Assembly: GCA_021371995.1 (NCBI GenBank)
Contig: JAJFVA010000020.1
Location: 1 to 64,000, forward strand
Direction of reading: 5' to 3'
Source of the DNA: Methanoregulaceae archaeon
Lineage (GTDB): Archaea; Halobacteriota; Methanomicrobia; Methanomicrobiales; Methanospirillaceae
DNA length: 64,000 nt
The position numbers were made by a program, and so were the translations under genes. Under the pieces are notes generated by a model. It worked only from the letters and a program-made list of their open reading frames with translations. It was not told the DNA's origin and made no database searches. Of the stretch, positions 42,370 to 51,269 are shown piece by piece (within the stretch, counting starts at the first letter, position 1; each line of letters starts with the position of its first letter).

Positions 42370-42870
42370 ATGTGGTCTGATATCATCAGGGAGTTTTCAG
42401 AATCTCCCTCTCAGAGCAAGGTGGCAGGATTCCTTCTCGAGAACGGATTCGGGGTAAATGCAGAAGGAAGGGTCGTCTGCAATGATATCGAGATATCTGC
42501 AACGAAGGTTGCAAAGGCTATTGGTACCGACCGGAGAGTGGTGGATGCCACAGCCCGGCACATTCTCGAGTCTGCATCCCTGAGAGAGATCTTCACCAAC
42601 ATGAGAGCAACCCCGGACCTGTCCCTGCTTGCCGGGCCACTCGGACTCTCCGTAATCACCATCATCCCGAAAGATGCCCGGGAGAAGGGAATCATCGGGG
42701 CGGCAATGGAGGTGGTGACCGGTCACAATCTGAATATTCGCCAGATCTTCGTGACCGACCCCGTCCTATCGGAAGAGCCAAAACTGGTGATAATTATTGA
42801 TGGTAATATCCCCGGAATCGTAATTGAGGAAATTAAAAAACTCCCGCAGGTAAAACAGGTCATCCTTTAA
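42370..42870 (+). CDS. ACT-domain regulatory protein with N-terminal helix-turn-helix-like region
   Basis: A 166-residue protein. The first ~75 residues look like a helix-turn-helix (SQSKVAGFLLENGFGVN, ATKVAKAIGTDRRVVDATARHIL). The C-terminal half is an ACT-type ligand domain (about 90-166; LGLSVITIIPKDAREKGIIGAAMEVVTG, then PKLVIIIDGNIPG). Such archaeal proteins are predicted amino-acid-responsive regulators; no target is known. The TTTTTATATG immediately at its ATG suggests no long leader. Confidence 0.85.
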   Translation: MWSDIIREFSESPSQSKVAGFLLENGFGVNAEGRVVCNDIEISATKVAKAIGTDRRVVDATARHILESASLREIFTNMRATPDLSLLAGPLGLSVITIIPKDAREKGIIGAAMEVVTGHNLNIRQIFVTDPVLSEEPKLVIIIDGNIPGIVIEEIKKLPQVKQVIL

Positions 42871-42902
42871 GAAAGGGGAGAATGGGGGAGCACTCAAATT
42901 TC

Positions 42903-43409
42903 TCAGGCGGGTGAGCGCCGGACCTGCTCTCCAAACAGCCATAAGCGGTAGATCCGATACTTGATCCTCCTGTTGAGAGATAATGCCGATTCCAGGCGCC
43001 CGTAGATACTGACTTCCACATTCCCTTTTACGAGGTTGTCAGCATTGGCAACCAGCTTCTCTTCCCCGGTCTGTGGCATACAGTTGATTGGCAGAAGCCG
43101 GAGCAGGGTGCATTCATCCGATGTAAGGCCGGCCCCGGTATGGCGCTCGACAATAAGGGCAACCGCAGGGGGCATCCCGGCATTCCGGCAATATTCCGCA
43201 CCTGCCTGTGCATGATGAAGCGAATGGGTGACCCCCCTTCCGATATCATGGAGGAGGGCCCCGGCGTTTACCAGATCGCGATCAAACACCCCTGACCCGT
43301 CGGCATAAGCAAGGGACAGGTCGCGGACGGCATGGCAGTGTGCGATTACCCGCCCGCTGCACCCTGCCTCTTTGAGAATAGCATCGTAATACGAATCGTC
43401 CTTATGCAT
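42903..43409 (-). CDS. HD-domain phosphohydrolase-like protein
   Basis: A 168-residue protein with HDIGRG (54-59), an upstream His (HCHAVRD, about 24-30) and a later SLHHAQAGAEYCRNAGMP segment. These complete an HD metal site, so it is probably a phosphohydrolase or nucleotide phosphodiesterase of an archaeal HDIG family with unknown substrate. It is the last gene of the trm56-tfe operon, starting 8 bases before the tfe stop, and is convergent with the ACT gene. Confidence 0.88.
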   Translation of the reverse strand: MHKDDSYYDAILKEAGCSGRVIAHCHAVRDLSLAYADGSGVFDRDLVNAGALLHDIGRGVTHSLHHAQAGAEYCRNAGMPPAVALIVERHTGAGLTSDECTLLRLLPINCMPQTGEEKLVANADNLVKGNVEVSIYGRLESALSLNRRIKYRIYRLWLFGEQVRRSPA

Positions 43410-43914
43410 GCCCGAGGGTCTCTTGAATCTCTTCGATCCTCTTTTTCAGGGCACGGAGGAGCATCTCGTTATCATAATGCTCCATCTGCAGGTCACATGC
43501 AGGGCAGATAAACGAGACATCAAAGGCCTGGTTGAAGGTGACGATGACCCCGCAGGACTTGCAGATGTAAAAATCGTTCTCTTCCTCGAATTTTTCCCTC
43601 ATCTTCAGCTTCTCCAGGATATCTTCGAGGTCCTCACGAATTATATCATAAATCGAGTCAATGCGCAGGTGCCAGAGATACGTAAGCCAGCCCGTTTCAT
43701 TATTCTTGATTCGCCTATACTCTGCGAGCCGCTTCTCGTACAGAGTATAAAGAGTATGGCGGACCGAATTCAGGTTGATCCCTGTCTGTGCGGCGAGTTG
43801 TTCATCGCTCCACTCCCCTTCTTCGGGGAATTTTTCAAGGAGTGCCATTCCCTCTTCGCCGATAAGCCGTAAAAGGTACGCCTTTACTGCTGGTTGTTCC
43901 AGGACCTCATCCAT
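43402..43914 (-). CDS. tfe: Transcription factor E (TFE, TFIIE-alpha-like)
   Basis: A general archaeal transcription factor that stabilises the open complex. The 170-residue protein has an N-terminal extended winged helix (about 1-90; [19 protein letters not shown]) and a zinc ribbon with CKSC (118-121) and CPAC (137-140). A C-terminal helix follows. Start 43914 is chosen over an upstream in-frame codon because the conserved sequence and a GGAAGG Shine-Dalgarno sequence agree. It overlaps the ATP-grasp gene upstream and the HD gene downstream by 8 bases each. Confidence 0.95.
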   Translation of the reverse strand: MDEVLEQPAVKAYLLRLIGEEGMALLEKFPEEGEWSDEQLAAQTGINLNSVRHTLYTLYEKRLAEYRRIKNNETGWLTYLWHLRIDSIYDIIREDLEDILEKLKMREKFEEENDFYICKSCGVIVTFNQAFDVSFICPACDLQMEHYDNEMLLRALKKRIEEIQETLGHA

Positions 43915-44992
43915 AGAGCCTTCCACCCATATATTGTTGTACTGTTCTAATATGCTTATCCAGCATTGCCATCGCTTCTGTATACCCGGCCCCCCACCCA
44001 TACACGCTCATGATAGCCTGGCCTTCCTCAAAATGCGTTCCAGGCCAGGGAATATCGGCAACCAGCGGTGAGAACCGTATCATGTTTCGATTCACGACTA
44101 TATCCCTTTCGGCAAAGAGAATCGTCCGTGCGGCAACCTGCCGGCATACCGGCCTTCCTGCCGGAAGACTCCCGTGACATGCGTCCATATGCGCTGAAAA
44201 GAGGTTGAAACCCGTAGCGATTTCTATGGTATCAAGTGTTGCCTGGAAGCGGGGGTTGACTTCGATCGCATGGATCCTGTCACCGGCAACAAAATCGACG
44301 CCTATCGTACCGGTACACCCGCTCTCTGCAGCAATATGCTCGGCATACCCTATCATCCGGGGCGCGGCACTGCTTTGGAAGGGAGTCACAGACCCGGAGA
44401 AACCAAATGCGGCATCCCCGGTCCCGCGGAGAATCTGGCGGTTCACTGCCACAGCAATGGCCGATGAACCTGTTGCAAGACAGCAGACCGAAGAGGGGAC
44501 TCCATGCACAACTTCTTCAGAGAGAGATGGGAGATCCCCGTATTTCTCCATCCACCTTAAAAATTCAGGATCATTGTGAACGATGGCATTCCTCCATCCT
44601 CCCGAACCCTTCCTGGGCTTGAGCATCGCAGGATATTCTCCCAAAGAGAGAAGTCCGGGTGTGGGAATTCCTGTCTCTTCGAAGAACTGGTGAGTTGACA
44701 ACTTGTCAAGGAACCGCTCGACCTTTTCCGGGGGAGTGCCGCAGAGATCTCTGCTGGCAATGGCTTCAGCTCCCGATGCCGGGACGATAAAATCCGGACG
44801 ATGTCGTTCGCACATTTCCGCGACAGCCCCGAAAAGATCGCCTAGTTCATCAAACGCCATGGCTTCCTGTGCGTAAAACCCGAGATCCTGGTCACAGAAA
44901 TGATCGACTGCAAATACTTCGTATCCTGCAGCATGCGCTGACTGCGCAATATGGCGGGTGGCAAACCCGGCAACAAGGACCCTGCCTTTCAT
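43907..44992 (-). CDS. ATP-grasp carboligase-like protein of unknown substrate
   Basis: About 361 residues starting [25 protein letters not shown] (Rossmann-like pre-ATP-grasp domain). The ATP-grasp core has [36 protein letters not shown] and the metal-binding [17 protein letters not shown]. Family members join a carboxylate to an amine or thiol with ATP; methanogens use related proteins for methanofuran and F420 tails. The start at 44992 has a perfect GAGGAG Shine-Dalgarno sequence and an ATGA overlap with trm56. Substrate unknown. Confidence 0.85.
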   Translation of the reverse strand: MKGRVLVAGFATRHIAQSAHAAGYEVFAVDHFCDQDLGFYAQEAMAFDELGDLFGAVAEMCERHRPDFIVPASGAEAIASRDLCGTPPEKVERFLDKLSTHQFFEETGIPTPGLLSLGEYPAMLKPRKGSGGWRNAIVHNDPEFLRWMEKYGDLPSLSEEVVHGVPSSVCCLATGSSAIAVAVNRQILRGTGDAAFGFSGSVTPFQSSAAPRMIGYAEHIAAESGCTGTIGVDFVAGDRIHAIEVNPRFQATLDTIEIATGFNLFSAHMDACHGSLPAGRPVCRQVAARTILFAERDIVVNRNMIRFSPLVADIPWPGTHFEEGQAIMSVYGWGAGYTEAMAMLDKHIRTVQQYMGGRLYG

Positions 44993-45513
44993 AACTCCTC
45001 GGTGCGCTTCCCTTCCGGGGAGGGTATAATACGAATCTTTGCTCCCGGAAATTCGCATCCAAGCTCCGATCCTGAAAAAAAATGGTCAAGAAAGACTGCA
45101 AGACTTGATATTTCGGAATGGGGCTGCCCTGTCACCCCGATATTGTAATCGGCAAGGCCATACAGTTCCCCCGGCACCTTCTCTGCTCCAACCACGACAA
45201 GGATTCTTGATCGCCGGCGTATTTCCTCCTCCCTGTCCTGGAGCCGCTCACCATACATCGTCAGGTGGACCACACAACCTCCTGAGTCCTTCCAGTCCCT
45301 GATACAACGCTTCCATGGAGTTTTATGTTCGATGAAAAAGTCACCTCCCCAGCGCTGGACGACGTCTGATATACTCTGCACCACCCCCTTGTCATCAGCG
45401 GCAAGATACATACCCGTCGCACCAAGAGCCCTTGCTGCAAGCCCCACATGGGTAGTGACCCGCTGGTCCCTTTCAGGCCTGTGCCCGACCCGGAGGATCA
45501 CGATCTCTGGCAT
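44989..45513 (-). CDS. trm56: tRNA (cytidine(56)-2'-O)-methyltransferase
   Basis: An archaeal SPOUT enzyme methylating the 2'-O of C56 in the tRNA T-loop. The 174-residue protein begins [20 protein letters not shown]. It has [22 protein letters not shown] (the SAM-binding knot) and [19 protein letters not shown], all family hallmarks. It follows the wHTH gene by 2 bases and overlaps the ATP-grasp gene by 4. Together with Pus10 and TrmY elsewhere in the window it covers T-loop positions 54-56. Confidence 0.95.
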   Translation of the reverse strand: MPEIVILRVGHRPERDQRVTTHVGLAARALGATGMYLAADDKGVVQSISDVVQRWGGDFFIEHKTPWKRCIRDWKDSGGCVVHLTMYGERLQDREEEIRRRSRILVVVGAEKVPGELYGLADYNIGVTGQPHSEISSLAVFLDHFFSGSELGCEFPGAKIRIIPSPEGKRTEEL

Positions 45514-45515
45514 GG

Positions 45516-45794
45516 TTATTCCGGCCTTTTCCTCTCCTTTATGATCCCATTCTCAATGATGAATGATGAGGTATCATCATACCTGGACAGGCAGGAAAGG
45601 AGCATCCCCTGAATTGAGCGGATCCTGTTACCTTTCTCAAAGCGTTCGATGAGAAGGAGCTTTTCAAGACGGTCAAGAGAAGATGCAACCTCACCAGTAC
45701 TGCAACCGGTCTTTCCGGACAGTGTTATAATATCCTGATCCGGCTCACCTGCCAGCAGATGATAAATCCACCAGTCAAGATCCTCTTCCTTCAC
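45516..45794 (-). CDS. Small winged-helix protein upstream of trm56
   Basis: A 92-residue protein resembling a winged helix: [41 protein letters not shown] has the helix-turn-helix and wing pattern. It may be a local regulator of the operon or a nucleic-acid-binding partner. It is the first gene of five overlapping or nearly touching genes (wHTH, trm56, ATP-grasp, tfe, HD). I do not recognise a specific family. Confidence 0.75.
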   Translation of the reverse strand: MKEEDLDWWIYHLLAGEPDQDIITLSGKTGCSTGEVASSLDRLEKLLLIERFEKGNRIRSIQGMLLSCLSRYDDTSSFIIENGIIKERKRPE

Positions 45795-45891
45795 CTGTAC
45801 ACATTCCGCGGGTCCCAGATTATAGGTTTTTGTCCCTTCAGGATCGGGAAAGGGGATAGTTTATACCCGGACAATCCGATATGATGGCTGA

Positions 45892-46299
45892 GTGAACGAT
45901 AAGGATCCCATACCCTACAGCGAACTCAGCCGCGTTGCCGACCAGATTCTTGAGAATGGTGAAGATCAACCGGAAATACTGGCGAGGGAACTCGAACGGC
46001 TTCCTCCTGAAATCCGAGATGAGCTGCTTACTTCGGATCTCCTGAATGCCTTTCAGGTTTTCTACTACTTTTTCAGGGAGGACCCAGGAGACCTTGAACG
46101 GGACCGGCTCACTCTCCAGCCTGCCTCTGCACTCCTTACCGGTGTGCTGGTGACAGAGATCGACCTTTTCGATATACTCTTTTCAATTGATGCCGGTGAG
46201 CCTGTCTTATCCGTAAGCGATGGGGATCAGGTCATTGCACGATACCGGGGGGTTGATGCCTTCAGAAAAGCCATCCGGTTCCTCGATGAATCTCTCTGA
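45892..46299 (+). CDS. Hypothetical acidic protein
   Basis: A 135-residue, strongly acidic, mostly helical protein that I do not recognise. It starts at GTG (45892); nearby ATGs are out of frame. Segments: LSRVADQILENGEDQPEILAREL, LLTSDLLNAFQVFYYFFRED, and a C-terminal beta-rich part with VLSVSDGDQVIARYRG. It ends 13 bases before the convergent UPF0280 stop. Codon use looks coding. Confidence 0.72.
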   Translation: MNDKDPIPYSELSRVADQILENGEDQPEILARELERLPPEIRDELLTSDLLNAFQVFYYFFREDPGDLERDRLTLQPASALLTGVLVTEIDLFDILFSIDAGEPVLSVSDGDQVIARYRGVDAFRKAIRFLDESL

Positions 46300-46312
46300 T
46301 TCGGGATCCAAC

Positions 46313-47023
46313 TCAGAACAATCCACCCGTAATACGATCGCGCCGCACGCGGGCTTTCACTACCTGGGGGAGTGTTCCCTTCCGGTAATACCAGTCCCCT
46401 ATAATCACACATACCCCGTCACTTCCGCCAAGGAGCGCTTCATCGACAACAGAAGTATCGTCCTTCCTCACTCTGTTGCAGACCGCAGTCGCCCAGGCAT
46501 CAGCAAGCGCGGGATTGTGTGAAAAGACAGTAACTGCATCTGCCAATCCAAGTGAAATGGAAGGGCCTACGGTTGCTGACGATGTACATATCCCAAAGAT
46601 TCCCTCAAGGGGCCCGGTCACAAAGGCATAACGGTCCGACATTCCTGATGTGCCTGCATGGATCCCAATGGTTATCTCGCGGTCAGAAAGAAGGGCGATA
46701 TCACCGCCATTGTCAACTACCCCGAAGGTTGCTCCTGCCTCCTCCATTGCATCCACCCCTGCCCAGGCAATTGCTCCTGCAACCGCAGCCATAGGCCCGA
46801 CCCCGGCTGCAACTGAAGCACCAGACATGCGATCGACAACGGTTATTCCTGTAGCAACACGATAGGGTTCAAAGGTGGTGAGGAAAAAGGGATCACCGGA
46901 AATATAGTGCTCAATCTCCTGGCGGGCACGGGTCATCGCCTCCCTGGCAGCACCGATATGACAGTCCTCATCCGCGAGAATGGTTGCAATCGTCTCCCTG
47001 AGATGGAACCGGCGCCTGATCAT
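46313..47023 (-). CDS. UPF0280 family protein
   Basis: About 236 residues from MIRRRFHLRETIATILADE (an AAGGT Shine-Dalgarno sequence stands 7 bases before). The sequence contains GVGPMAAVAGAIAWAGVDAM and VVDNGGDIALLSDREITIGIH, a family hallmark with ApbE-like flavin-transferase fold similarity. Its function is not established. It occurs in methanogens and other archaea, often near methanogenesis genes. It is divergent from the 2H-phosphatase fusion gene with 122 bases between starts. Confidence 0.88.
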   Translation of the reverse strand: MIRRRFHLRETIATILADEDCHIGAAREAMTRARQEIEHYISGDPFFLTTFEPYRVATGITVVDRMSGASVAAGVGPMAAVAGAIAWAGVDAMEEAGATFGVVDNGGDIALLSDREITIGIHAGTSGMSDRYAFVTGPLEGIFGICTSSATVGPSISLGLADAVTVFSHNPALADAWATAVCNRVRKDDTSVVDEALLGGSDGVCVIIGDWYYRKGTLPQVVKARVRRDRITGGLF

Positions 47024-47145
47024 ATACGTACCTTCTCTGGTGTCACGGGGACAAATACCCGTTGGATGGGAAGTGTCACTATGAGACTGGTTCACAAACA
47101 GGGAGCTATTTATCGGATCATGATTGAGCCTCTCATGAAAGAAGC

Positions 47146-48462
47146 ATGAAAGGAGGAGGGATCAGGGACCGTAAATCATGGCGGGTCGGTACCCGAAAAG
47201 CTGCTGATTATCTGATCATGGCACGGGTTCATGACCAGGCATTGAGTTCGCTGATCACCTCTTTTCCCACGATCGTGGGAATGTCTTCCGGTGAGGCCCG
47301 CGAACCCCATATTACCCTCTTTGGCCCATTCCGGTCCCTTGCCCGCGGGGACGCCATTTTAATGAGGGTGCGGGACGCCGCTTCCGGCCTCAACAGGGTC
47401 TCCTGCACCATTGGAGATCTGGTCCGGCTGAAGGGGATGCGGGGGGGAGCGATTGCACTCTGTTTATCCCCAGGGCCTGATCTTACCAGGTTTTACCGAC
47501 AGCTGGTATCAGGGCTTCCCTTTATTGCCAGCCGTTGCACCTGGATCGACAGTCCCCCGGGCCAGCGGATCTTCCATATTTCCCTCCGTTTCAATATTCC
47601 GTTCCGCGAGTTTGATGAGTTCTGGAAAAGGGTCACAGGGCTCCCCCCTTCCGGGGATTATGAGCAGAGAGACGAAAAGAAATCCCCCATATCACTGCGG
47701 ACCTACCTGCGTGCCTGTGATTCTCCTCTCGATATATTCAGAATCGCGGTGCTTCGAAGGGGATCCCTCTGGAAAGAGTTCGACCTTCCCCGAAGGATGT
47801 GGCTCTCAAGAAAAGAATCAGCAGATAGCGAGGAGTGGAGGAGAACCTACCAATACCATAGGAAAAATGAAGGTATGGAACTTGACGAGCACGCGCAGGG
47901 CGGATCCCCGCAGCAGTTCGTAATCTCTGATCTCCATCTCGGACACCGGAATATTATCCACTACTGCCGCCGCCCTTTTTCATCTCCAGGTGAGATGGAC
48001 GATGTGCTGATACGCAACTGGAATTACAGGGTTGCAACCCGGGACGAGGTTTTCTACCTTGGTGACCTCTGCCATGGAAAAAATGCGGCGCCGGCATCAG
48101 AATACCTTTCCCGGCTCAACGGTCGGATCCAGATCATTTCAGGGAACCATGATGAAGAAATTGAAGGGGTTGTCCCAAACCTTCGTCTGCATTATGGCAC
48201 CATGGAATTTTTCCTGATCCATGATCCAGAGAAGGCACCTTGCGATACTCCCGGATGGGTTATCCATGGTCACTTCCACAACAACGATATGAGTAGGTAT
48301 CCTTTCATCAATGCCGGTACACGGACCATCAATGTGAGTGCAGAACTGCTTGACTATATCCCTGTCAGTATCCCTGAACTCTGCAGATATTTGTCACGGA
48401 TACGACCGGGAGAGAAGATTGGATCCCTGAAAGAGGCAAGGGCACGGTATTCTTCCCAATAA
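47146..48462 (+). CDS. 2H RNA phosphoesterase fused to metallophosphoesterase
   Basis: A 438-residue two-domain protein. Residues about 20-215 form a 2H cyclic-phosphodiesterase / 2'-5' RNA-ligase domain with HITLFG (His-55, Thr-57) and HISLRF (His-144, Ser-146). Residues about 255-400 form a calcineurin-type metallophosphoesterase with DLHLGH (262-267), GDLCHG (306-311), GNHDE (333-337) and HGHFH (374-378). The combination could open 2',3'-cyclic phosphates on RNA and then remove the phosphate. Both active sites look intact. The start is the ATG at 47146, with no better Shine-Dalgarno-linked alternative. Confidence 0.9.
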   Translation: MKGGGIRDRKSWRVGTRKAADYLIMARVHDQALSSLITSFPTIVGMSSGEAREPHITLFGPFRSLARGDAILMRVRDAASGLNRVSCTIGDLVRLKGMRGGAIALCLSPGPDLTRFYRQLVSGLPFIASRCTWIDSPPGQRIFHISLRFNIPFREFDEFWKRVTGLPPSGDYEQRDEKKSPISLRTYLRACDSPLDIFRIAVLRRGSLWKEFDLPRRMWLSRKESADSEEWRRTYQYHRKNEGMELDEHAQGGSPQQFVISDLHLGHRNIIHYCRRPFSSPGEMDDVLIRNWNYRVATRDEVFYLGDLCHGKNAAPASEYLSRLNGRIQIISGNHDEEIEGVVPNLRLHYGTMEFFLIHDPEKAPCDTPGWVIHGHFHNNDMSRYPFINAGTRTINVSAELLDYIPVSIPELCRYLSRIRPGEKIGSLKEARARYSSQ

Positions 48463-48571
48463 TTGTCACCCCTGCAAAACCGCTTGGAACGTGCTGCTCC
48501 CCGGTTTTTTATACGCATGCTCCGGTTCCCCTCATATGATTCCCGGATGTCTGGAAAAAAGACCGGCCCGC

Positions 48572-48964
48572 TCAACCTTCTCCCTTGTGCGAAAGAGCCC
48601 GGTGCGGACAGATCTCGATACAACGGCCACACATGACACACTTTTTCTCATCCATCCTGAGTTTCCATTCGTCATCAAAAGAGAAAACATCCTGCGGGCA
48701 TATGCTGATGCAGGCACCACAATCAACGCACCGGCTCTCGTCAAGAGTTATAATATCCTCGAGAACCCGGACCGCCGCACCGAGATCTGCAAGACGCTCC
48801 TTCACCATCGTACAGGATTCATCAGGGATATCAATCAGCGCCTCGCCTTCTGATGAATCGATCAATGCCCTCTCAACATTGATGAGCACCCCGGTATCGC
48901 GGACCACCTGTGCAATGATAGGTTTTTTTCCGGCCTTCCGTGAAAATGTGACGACGAGTTTCAT
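48572..48964 (-). CDS. NIL-domain ferredoxin (homocysteine synthesis partner)
   Basis: A 130-residue protein with an N-terminal NIL domain (about 1-70) followed by two [4Fe-4S] motifs, CVDCGACISICPQDVF and CVMCGRCIEICPHRAL. In methanogens the homologous pair (DUF39 protein plus NIL-ferredoxin; MA1821/MA1822 in Methanosarcina) converts aspartate semialdehyde and sulfide to homocysteine. It overlaps the DUF39 gene by 4 bases (ATGA) and so forms that operon here. Confidence 0.94.
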   Translation of the reverse strand: MKLVVTFSRKAGKKPIIAQVVRDTGVLINVERALIDSSEGEALIDIPDESCTMVKERLADLGAAVRVLEDIITLDESRCVDCGACISICPQDVFSFDDEWKLRMDEKKCVMCGRCIEICPHRALSHKGEG

Positions 48965-50475
48965 TTAAGCCACCTCCCTCCGAAAAGCTTACCCAGGTTC
49001 ATTGCCGTGAGCATCCCGATGACACGCTCTTCGCTATCAATGACAGGGAGTGCACTGATGTTGTGCTGCTCAAGTTTCCTTACAGCAATATCAACCGCCT
49101 CATCAGGCTTGGTAGTGATTACTTTTTTCTTCATAATATCCCTGACAAGAGATGCTTTCCCAGGGTTGACTACCGCTTTTGAGACATCATACGTTGTGAC
49201 AATTCCGACCAGCTTCCCTGAAACCCCGATTACAGGGAGGTGATTCGTTTCACCTTTCAGGAGCTTCTGGGCGGCAGTCCGGATCTCCTCATCCTGCCCG
49301 ATGGCAATCACCTTCCGGTCCATGATGTCAAGAACACGCGGACCCCTGACCGTCTCCCGCAGCGGCATAGCACTCTTGGACGAATCGATCGCCCGTGTTG
49401 GCAGCACAGGAGAAAGTTTTCCCTCCTCTACCCATTCCTTGACGATACATGCTATCTCCCTGGCTTTCCGGAAACTGGAGAGTGAGGAGGTCCGCACCTC
49501 TTCCCCGTTCAGATCTACAAAACCACTCTTGAGTTCTGCATAGCTGACTTTACGGAGAGCCGGACGGGATCGGGAGGGGACTCCGTAATCGATTACTTCA
49601 ACAAATATATCCTCATCCCGAATCGCTGTACTTCTGACCGCTTCAATATCGAGGATGGGAATAGGGATTCCAAGACCCATATACAAAGTGACACCATACC
49701 CGGTCATTGTTGCTGCCCTGAGGTAATCGCGGGACATCGATTTCATATCAGCAGTTACCATGAGAGTCCCAAAACCCCCTGCAGGAGAATGCTGGGTACC
49801 TTCACCGACCACTATTCCTGCGGCTCCCCCGAGGAATATTGGAACACCGCTTCCAATCATGCGAAAATGGGGATCATTTGCCAGTGGGTTTAAAACCCCG
49901 GCTCCTGAATACGTGATATTCCCGCAGTTCGGGAGCAGCATCCCCATGTAGGTGTAAAGGCTCCTGTCAGTAGAATTCGATGCCGCATTATAGCGTTGGT
50001 ACCCATTCCGGGGATTCACCATGATGGCCTGGTTCAGGTTTTCCAAAAGGAGTTCTGTGGTAATCGTGCGCCGCGGATAACAATCAGTCCCCGTTGAAAG
50101 AGCCCGGAGTTCAATTGTCTTTCCTGCGACGAAGTCTTCAATCACATGGGCACCCCCATAGCTCTCTTCCCGGGTCGCTGATTTCTGCGTCGCTCCGATA
50201 TATGCATCGACCGCTGCGATCCCGCCGTACGCTTCCACATCGTTGAGCCAGACCCGTTCCATCTTGATGGGGGGGTCAGCATGCCCGAAATTTAAGAAAG
50301 CGCCGGATGAGCACATCGCTCCAAAGGTCCCCGTGGTGACGACATCGACTTCACGTAACGCTCCCTCCTCTCCAAGCTCAGAAACGATCGCGGGCATCTC
50401 CTCTGCCGTGACCACCCGTGCATTCCCGTCCCTGATCCTCTCCCTGATCAGGCTGATGGTCTTATCCATAGCCAT
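48961..50475 (-). CDS. Homocysteine biosynthesis protein, DUF39 with CBS pair (L-aspartate semialdehyde sulfurtransferase)
   Basis: A 504-residue protein with an N-terminal DUF39 domain (about 1-370) and a C-terminal CBS pair (about 380-500; MKKKVITTKPDEAVDIAVRK). Conserved cysteines lie in GAMCSSGAF (Cys-55) and GTDCYPRR (Cys-132), placed like the two studied in the Methanosarcina protein. With the NIL-ferredoxin it forms homocysteine from aspartate semialdehyde without O-acyl homoserine. The CBS pair may add nucleotide control. A TATA box close upstream suggests a nearly leaderless mRNA. Confidence 0.94.
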   Translation of the reverse strand: MAMDKTISLIRERIRDGNARVVTAEEMPAIVSELGEEGALREVDVVTTGTFGAMCSSGAFLNFGHADPPIKMERVWLNDVEAYGGIAAVDAYIGATQKSATREESYGGAHVIEDFVAGKTIELRALSTGTDCYPRRTITTELLLENLNQAIMVNPRNGYQRYNAASNSTDRSLYTYMGMLLPNCGNITYSGAGVLNPLANDPHFRMIGSGVPIFLGGAAGIVVGEGTQHSPAGGFGTLMVTADMKSMSRDYLRAATMTGYGVTLYMGLGIPIPILDIEAVRSTAIRDEDIFVEVIDYGVPSRSRPALRKVSYAELKSGFVDLNGEEVRTSSLSSFRKAREIACIVKEWVEEGKLSPVLPTRAIDSSKSAMPLRETVRGPRVLDIMDRKVIAIGQDEEIRTAAQKLLKGETNHLPVIGVSGKLVGIVTTYDVSKAVVNPGKASLVRDIMKKKVITTKPDEAVDIAVRKLEQHNISALPVIDSEERVIGMLTAMNLGKLFGGRWLK

Positions 50476-50488
50476 AATGTTTTTTTAA

Positions 50489-50502
50489 GAATATTTATAG
50501 CT
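50489..50502 (-). promoter_or_regulatory. TATA element of the homocysteine operon
   Basis: The minus strand reads CTATAAATAT (50500-50491). It is about 20-25 bases from the ATG pair at 50475/50469, so the transcript is likely to begin at or just before the start codon. The second ATG (residue 3) is also compatible. Confidence 0.5.
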
Positions 50503-50561
50503 GTTGTTTATTACTATCAGTAATTACCTACTTTTAAACCCAGCGGGACCGATATCTTCCC

Positions 50562-51269
50562 ATGGATATCAGCGCGGTAATCCGGAACCTTGAGGAGATT
50601 GCTCCCCCCGCGGGAGCCGAGGTGATGGATGCTGGGAGAATCGGGCTCATTATCGAGGGAAAACCTGAAATCGGGCGAGTGGTATGTGCCCTTGATGCAA
50701 CACCAGCGGTCGTCAGTGAGGCTCTCAGGATTGATGCTGATATGCTTATCGTGCATCACACCCCTCTCTGGTCACCTGTCACTTCGGTCTCCAGGCCGCT
50801 GGGTTCCTTTCTGAAACAGGTGCTGGGATCGGATCTGAACATATACGTGATGCATACCAATTTCGACCATGCAAAGGGTGGAATCAACGATACCCTGGCA
50901 GATCTCCTCGGGCTCGCTTCAGTCGCAGGGATGACTCTTGGGGTCTGCGGTAACTGCAGCCTTGATATACCGGGACTCGTCAGCCGTCTTGGCTCTCCGC
51001 TGCGCACCTGGGGATTGGTGCAACTGCCGTGCAGGATCGGAGTAGCAGGAGGGAGCGGGTTTGACCTGAACCTTATCCGGGAGGCTGCCTCACTTGGAGC
51101 CAGGGCCTATCTCTCATCCGAGCTGAAGCTTTCCGTAGCACGGAGTTCCCCGCTTCCCCTTATCGAATCCACGCATTATGCCCTTGAAGCCCCGGGAATG
51201 CGACGGCTTGCGGAGCGGATGGGCTGGCAGTTTATCGATGATCCCCCGGTAATGGCAACATGGATGTAG
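50562..51269 (+). CDS. Nif3-like dinuclear metal centre protein
   Basis: A 235-residue member of the NIF3/YbgI (DUF34) family, which binds two metal ions; its reaction is unsettled. Motifs include MDISAVIRNLEEIAPP, LIVHHTPLW (metal ligands), YVMHTNFDHAKGGINDTLA, and the C-terminal LPLIESTHYALEAPGMR. Starting near 50562 the protein is a compact version. It overlaps the SWIM gene by 10 bases. Confidence 0.93.
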   Translation: MDISAVIRNLEEIAPPAGAEVMDAGRIGLIIEGKPEIGRVVCALDATPAVVSEALRIDADMLIVHHTPLWSPVTSVSRPLGSFLKQVLGSDLNIYVMHTNFDHAKGGINDTLADLLGLASVAGMTLGVCGNCSLDIPGLVSRLGSPLRTWGLVQLPCRIGVAGGSGFDLNLIREAASLGARAYLSSELKLSVARSSPLPLIESTHYALEAPGMRRLAERMGWQFIDDPPVMATWM

